The notes under the pieces are model-generated. The model was not told where the DNA came from. It searched no databases and saw only the letters and a list, made by a program, of their open reading frames with translations. The translations under genes and the position numbers were made by a program. From assembly GCA_004555865.1 (NCBI GenBank), contig SFJO01000009.1, positions 15,953 to 79,952 on the forward strand: 64,000 bases of DNA, read 5' to 3'. Shown in pieces: positions 60,498 to 64,000 of this stretch (position 1 is its first letter; each line of letters begins with the position of its first letter). The stretch comes from Oscillospiraceae bacterium. GTDB taxonomy: Bacteria > Bacillota > Clostridia > Oscillospirales > Ruminococcaceae.

Positions 60498-61913
60498 ATG
60501 ATGCAGGATTATGAGATGGTCATCGGTCTGGAAGTTCACGTGGAGCTGAAGACCAACACGAAGATTTTCTGCCGCTGTGCCACAAAATTCGGTGCGGCCC
60601 CCAATACCCAGTGCTGCCCGGTGTGTACGGGTATGCCCGGCAGCCTGCCGGTGCTGAACAAGCGGGTGGTGGAATATGCGGTGAAGGCCGGCATGGCCAC
60701 CAACTGCCGCATTGCCCTGAACAGCAAGCTGGACCGTAAAAACTACTTTTACCCGGACCTGCCCAAGGCCTACCAGATCAGCCAGTACGACAAGCCCCTG
60801 TGCGAGCAGGGCTGGCTGGATGTGGAGACCAGCGCCGGCGAAAAACGCATCGGCATCACCCGCATTCACATTGAGGAGGACGCGGGCAAGCTGATCCACT
60901 CCCCCGGCAAGGGCACCCTGATCGACATGAACCGGTGCGGTGTGCCGCTGATTGAAATCGTCTCCGAGCCGGACATCCGCAGCGCCGAAGAGGCAAAGCT
61001 CTACCTGCAGAAGCTGCGGGCCATCATGCTGTATGTGGGTGTGTCCGACTGCAAGATGAACGAAGGTTCGCTGCGGTGCGACGTGAACCTTTCCGTCCGC
61101 AAAAAGGGCGAGAAGGCGCTGGGCACCCGTACCGAGATGAAGAACCTGAACAGCTTCCAGTATGTGGTCAAGGCCATTGAGTACGAGTTTGCCCGCCAGA
61201 CCGAACTGATTGATCAGGGCGGCGCAGTGCGGCAGGAGACCCGCCGCTTCGACCCGGCCACCGGCAAAACCAGCTCCATGCGCAGCAAGGAGAATGCGGA
61301 CGATTACCGTTATTTCCCAGATCCCGATCTGGTGCCGGTGGTGCTGACGCAGCAGCAGCTGGACGACTGGAAAAAGGAGATTCCCACCCTGCCCGACGAG
61401 CGCAAGAAGAACTATGTGGAGAAGTTCGGCCTCAGCGCGCTGACGGCGGAGCAGCTGGTCATCCGCAAGGAAATCGCCGATTACTTTGAGCTGGCCGCCG
61501 CCGTGACCAAGGCCCCCAAGCTGGCCGCCAACCTGGTGGTGAACGAGGTGGCCCGGCTGGCCCCCGAGGGCACGGAGATTCCGGTCAAGCCGGAGCATCT
61601 GGCCAAACTGGCCGATCTGGCCGAGGCGGGGAAGGTGAACAGTTCCACCTGCCGCGAGGTGGTGGGCCTGCTGTTCAAGCAGGATGCGGACCCGGAGGAG
61701 CTGATCCGCCGCCAGGGGCTGGAGCAGGTGAGCGACCCGGCCTTGCTGGAGCAGTATGCCAAAGAAGTGGTGGCGGCCAGCCCCAAGGCTGTGGCCGACT
61801 ACCAGGCGGGCAACGCCAAGGCGTTCCAGGCGCTGGTGGGCCAGATGATGAAGCGCACCAAGGGCAAGGGCGACCCGGCCCTCATCCGGGAGATCCTGCA
61901 AAAGCTGGTGTAA
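60498..61913 (+). CDS. gatB: Asp-tRNA(Asn)/Glu-tRNA(Gln) amidotransferase subunit B
   Basis: 471-residue subunit that activates the mischarged aminoacyl-tRNA with ATP and amidates it. Signatures are MVIGLEVHVELKTNTKIFCRC at the start with C-P-V-C (CCPVCTGMPGSLPVLN), DLPKAYQISQYDKPL and SLRCDVNLSVR; the helical and YqeY-type tail that grips tRNA ends the protein. Six bases after gatA. No gene follows in the operon. Confidence 0.97.
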   Translation: MMQDYEMVIGLEVHVELKTNTKIFCRCATKFGAAPNTQCCPVCTGMPGSLPVLNKRVVEYAVKAGMATNCRIALNSKLDRKNYFYPDLPKAYQISQYDKPLCEQGWLDVETSAGEKRIGITRIHIEEDAGKLIHSPGKGTLIDMNRCGVPLIEIVSEPDIRSAEEAKLYLQKLRAIMLYVGVSDCKMNEGSLRCDVNLSVRKKGEKALGTRTEMKNLNSFQYVVKAIEYEFARQTELIDQGGAVRQETRRFDPATGKTSSMRSKENADDYRYFPDPDLVPVVLTQQQLDDWKKEIPTLPDERKKNYVEKFGLSALTAEQLVIRKEIADYFELAAAVTKAPKLAANLVVNEVARLAPEGTEIPVKPEHLAKLADLAEAGKVNSSTCREVVGLLFKQDADPEELIRRQGLEQVSDPALLEQYAKEVVAASPKAVADYQAGNAKAFQALVGQMMKRTKGKGDPALIREILQKLV

Positions 61914-61961
61914 CCTCCGGCTGGGCAGGCGGGATGCCGCTTCATTAAACGCAGAAATCAG

Positions 61962-61999
61962 AAAAGCGCACGGAGCGAAAGGCTTCCGTGCGCTTTTTG
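61962..61999. terminator. Terminator between gatB and the SbcC-like gene
   Basis: AAAAGCGCACGGA (61962-61974) pairs with TCCGTGCGCTTTT (61985-61997), with T tail; convergent genes on either side. Confidence 0.9.
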
Positions 62000-62069
62000 C
62001 GTAATTTCGTTGCCGGTCAGATTTTATGCGGCGGCCGAACTGCCCGGCAAGGCCGCCGGGGCCGCAGGC

Positions 62070-64000
62070 TCAGGCCTGCACAATGCGGGCGGTACTTCCC
62101 AGGGCGCCTTTTTTCAGTACGATCTGCCGATTGATGCGGTCTTTCAGCTCAGGCACATGGCTGATGACCCCGACCATTTTGCCGGGGCCGGCCAGCCCGA
62201 GCAGCACTTCCAGGGCCTTGTCCAGCGAGGCTTCGTCCAGGGTGCCGAAGCCCTCATCCACAAACAGGGCGTCGATCTCCACGCCGCCGCTTCCAGCCTG
62301 AATCACATCCGAAAGGCCCAGCGCCAGGCACAGGGCGGCCTTGAAGCTCTCGCCGCCGGAAAGGCTGCTCACCGGGCGCAGCTTGCCGGTGTAGTGGTCG
62401 AGCACATCCAAAACCAGAGCGTTTTTGCCGGAGATGGAAACGCTGTCGTCCCGGCGGCGCAGGAGATAGCGCCCCTCGCTCATGGCCTCAAAGCGCCGGT
62501 TGGCGGCTTCCACCACCCGCTCAAAGTAATAGGCCTGAATGTAGGCTTCAAAGCTCAGGTTTACCTTGCCCGCCTGCTTGCCCTTGACCGTGTTGTACAA
62601 ATGGTTCAGCAGGTCGGCCTTGCGGCGGGCCTGTTCGCTCTCCTTGGCAAGGCGGTTCAGGGCATCGGCAATGGCCTGGTTGGCGGTTTGTCGGGCACTG
62701 ACCGTGTTGTTGGTTTTGTTCAGTTCGTTGACCGTGCGGTCGGCGGCCAGCCGCTGCTCTTCCAGCTGAGGCAGCGGGGCGGGCGGCTGCGGCTGGCTGG
62801 CGGCTTCCTTCTCCAGTGCCGCCACGGCCGCTTCGGCGGTTTGCAAATCGTGCTTATGCTGGTCCAGCGCTTCCCGTTCTGACCTGAGTTCTTCTTCGGT
62901 GCACAGGGCGGCTTCATAGGCGGCCCGGTCGGCAAAGGCCAATTTATGCAGAATCTCGTTCAGCTCCTGGGCACTTGTCTGCGTCTGCGCGGCCTTTTCC
63001 TTCAGGACTGCGCTCCTTTTGGCCTTTTCGGTCGTCAGGGAGTTGAGTTCCATTTGGACGTCATCGTAAGCGGTTTGGGCGGCGGTTTGCTCCTTCAGCA
63101 AGGCCTTGTGGCGGCCCTCCCATTCGGCTTTCTGGTCCAAGGCCGCCTGCTCGCTGGGCCATTCCAGCCCCTGCGCCAGCTGGTCCGCCTTGGCCTTGGC
63201 GCTGGCAGTTTGGGCCTTCAGGTCGGCCAGTGCGGTCTGCAAGGTGTCCCGCTTTTCGGCCTCGGCGCGGGCGGCTTTTTCCTGATCGGGCAGAAGCTTC
63301 TCCAGCTTTTTGCGGCGATCGTCCTGCGCGCGCAGCCGCTTGCCTTCGGCCATGCAGTCAGCAAGGGACTTCGTCAGCGCCTCGGCCAGCTGGGCCGGTT
63401 CCGGGGCCGGGCCTTCCGGCGGCAGCGGCGGGGTGAGGGCCTGCTCCTGCCAGTGTTCCGCAAACAGCTTCCACTGCCGGGCGGTGTGCTCCTGGGCGGC
63501 GTTGTACGCGGCACTGGAACTGCCGGATTCCTTCATGGCCTGATCCTTTTCGCCGCGGGCGGCCTCCCGCGCGTCCTCGGCGGCCTTCAGGTCGGCTTCG
63601 GTGACCGGCTCGGCAGGAAGGGCGGCCGGGGCCGGGTGGTGCACTGCCCCGCACACCGGGCAGGGCACCCCCTCGTTCAGGTCGCGGGCCAAAAGCCCGG
63701 CCCGGCAGTCATCCAGGCGGCGGCGCAGCCCGGCGGCATAGGCCTCGGCCTGTTGGAAGGCTTTCTGCTTTTCCAAAGGGCGTTCTTGGCGCCAGTCAGG
63801 TCCTTGTAGCGCTGGCAGATCTGGGCCAGCTGCAAGGGGGCTTCCTTCAATTCGTCCAACTCGCTGCGGGTCTGGCGAAGTGCCTCTTCTTTGGCTTCCG
63901 TGGCCGTTTTCGTGCTTTCCAGGCCGATTTTGGCCGTTTCCGTCTGTGCTTCCAGCGCAGCAAGCGCTTTGGCAGCTTCCTGATGCTGGCGGTAGAGGGG
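62070..64000 (-). CDS. sbcC: SbcC-like nuclease ATPase (partial, apparent frameshift)
   Basis: C-terminal part of a large SMC-like ATPase; the N-terminus is beyond the window. SbcC with SbcD cuts hairpins and double-strand ends. The zinc-hook CPVCG lies near the region encoded at 63650, flanked by long coiled coils. The C-terminal ATPase lobe has SLSGGESFKAALCLALGLSD (signature), DALFVDEGFGTLDEASLDKAL (Walker B) and GVISHVPEL. The reading frame changes at about 63774-63780: upstream codons read YKDLTGAKNAL, and the next frame continues EKQKAFQQAEAY. A one-base insertion in the AAA/GGG run, real or a sequencing error, explains this. Confidence 0.85.
   Translation of the reverse strand, partial: PLPPASGSCQSACCAGSTDGNGQNRPGKHENGHGSQRRGTSPDPQRVGRIEGSPLAAGPDLPALQGPDWRQERPLEKQKAFQQAEAYAAGLRRRLDDCRAGLLARDLNEGVPCPVCGAVHHPAPAALPAEPVTEADLKAAEDAREAARGEKDQAMKESGSSSAAYNAAQEHTARQWKLFAEHWQEQALTPPLPPEGPAPEPAQLAEALTKSLADCMAEGKRLRAQDDRRKKLEKLLPDQEKAARAEAEKRDTLQTALADLKAQTASAKAKADQLAQGLEWPSEQAALDQKAEWEGRHKALLKEQTAAQTAYDDVQMELNSLTTEKAKRSAVLKEKAAQTQTSAQELNEILHKLAFADRAAYEAALCTEEELRSEREALDQHKHDLQTAEAAVAALEKEAASQPQPPAPLPQLEEQRLAADRTVNELNKTNNTVSARQTANQAIADALNRLAKESEQARRKADLLNHLYNTVKGKQAGKVNLSFEAYIQAYYFERVVEAANRRFEAMSEGRYLLRRRDDSVSISGKNALVLDVLDHYTGKLRPVSSLSGGESFKAALCLALGLSDVIQAGSGGVEIDALFVDEGFGTLDEASLDKALEVLLGLAGPGKMVGVISHVPELKDRINRQIVLKKGALGSTARIVQA

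Noticed and set aside
56799..61901. Continuous 1700-codon open frame antisense to aspS-gatC, gatA and gatB
   Set aside because: It mirrors three unmistakable genes in high-GC DNA, reads as low-complexity His/Gln/Gly/Leu-rich sequence and has no ribosome site or family signature.
1..64000. CRISPR arrays, insertion sequences, prophage or integration sites
   Set aside because: No regularly spaced repeats, transposase or integrase coding regions, or att-like duplications at the single tRNA gene were seen on reading both strands.

Overview
The window is GC-rich DNA packed with bacterial genes on both strands. Strong AGGAGG-type ribosome sites, frequent GTG and TTG starts, a T-box leader, a Bce-type antimicrobial-peptide module, a YjzC-type small protein and an AspRS plus GatCAB route to Asn-tRNA all point to a low-oxygen Firmicute. 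The high GC and the gene families suggest a gut Oscillospiraceae/Ruminococcaceae member (Faecalibacterium, Gemmiger or Subdoligranulum relatives); that placement is inference.

Layout. 1-8.75 kb: a partial MATE exporter with a TPR membrane protein (minus strand), then a metallo-beta-lactamase/beta-CASP protein, an MFS transporter, a possible small transcript, RecQ, a DUF5662 protein and an XpaC-like protein (plus strand). 8.9-12.9 kb: a minus-strand operon of a MoxR-type AAA+ ATPase, a VWA/DUF2201 protein and a leucine-rich-repeat-like protein. 13.1-31.0 kb: one long minus-strand anaerobic cobalamin operon under a B12 riboswitch. It starts with cbiD and ends with cbiC, followed by a translationally coupled D,D-carboxypeptidase. 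It encodes nearly everything from precorrin-2/factor II to cobalamin, but no cobalt chelatase, adenosyltransferase or cobalt importer is in view. 31.2-32.7 kb: a purine permease. 32.7-37.4 kb: a Bce-like response regulator, kinase and ABC exporter with a BceR-type operator. 37.7-44.2 kb: CPBP protease, tadA, an SDR reductase, a PadR/DUF2812 pair, an HTH regulator fused to a superoxide-reductase-like domain, a GH25 lysozyme and an AI-2E family permease. 44.4-49.6 kb: two ECF sigma modules, one on each strand, with YjzC and membrane proteins between them. 49.9 kb: tRNA-Leu(CAG). 50.1-54.8 kb: membrane proteins, including a DUF2975/XRE/DUF4173 module. 55.2-56.5 kb: a DedA/VTT protein and a PAP2-like protein. 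56.6-61.9 kb: T-box leader, aspS-gatC fusion, gatA and gatB. 62.1-64 kb: the C-terminal part of an SbcC-like ATPase with an apparent frameshift.

The most distinctive features are the single-chain AspRS-GatC fusion behind a T-box whose specifier reads as Asn AAC, the XRE-desulfoferrodoxin fusion that looks like a redox-sensing regulator, the paired full-length and shortened CobU proteins, and the MoxR/VWA/LRR operon whose metallopeptidase-like motif has lost its glutamate. No CRISPR array, insertion sequence, prophage or integration site was seen.
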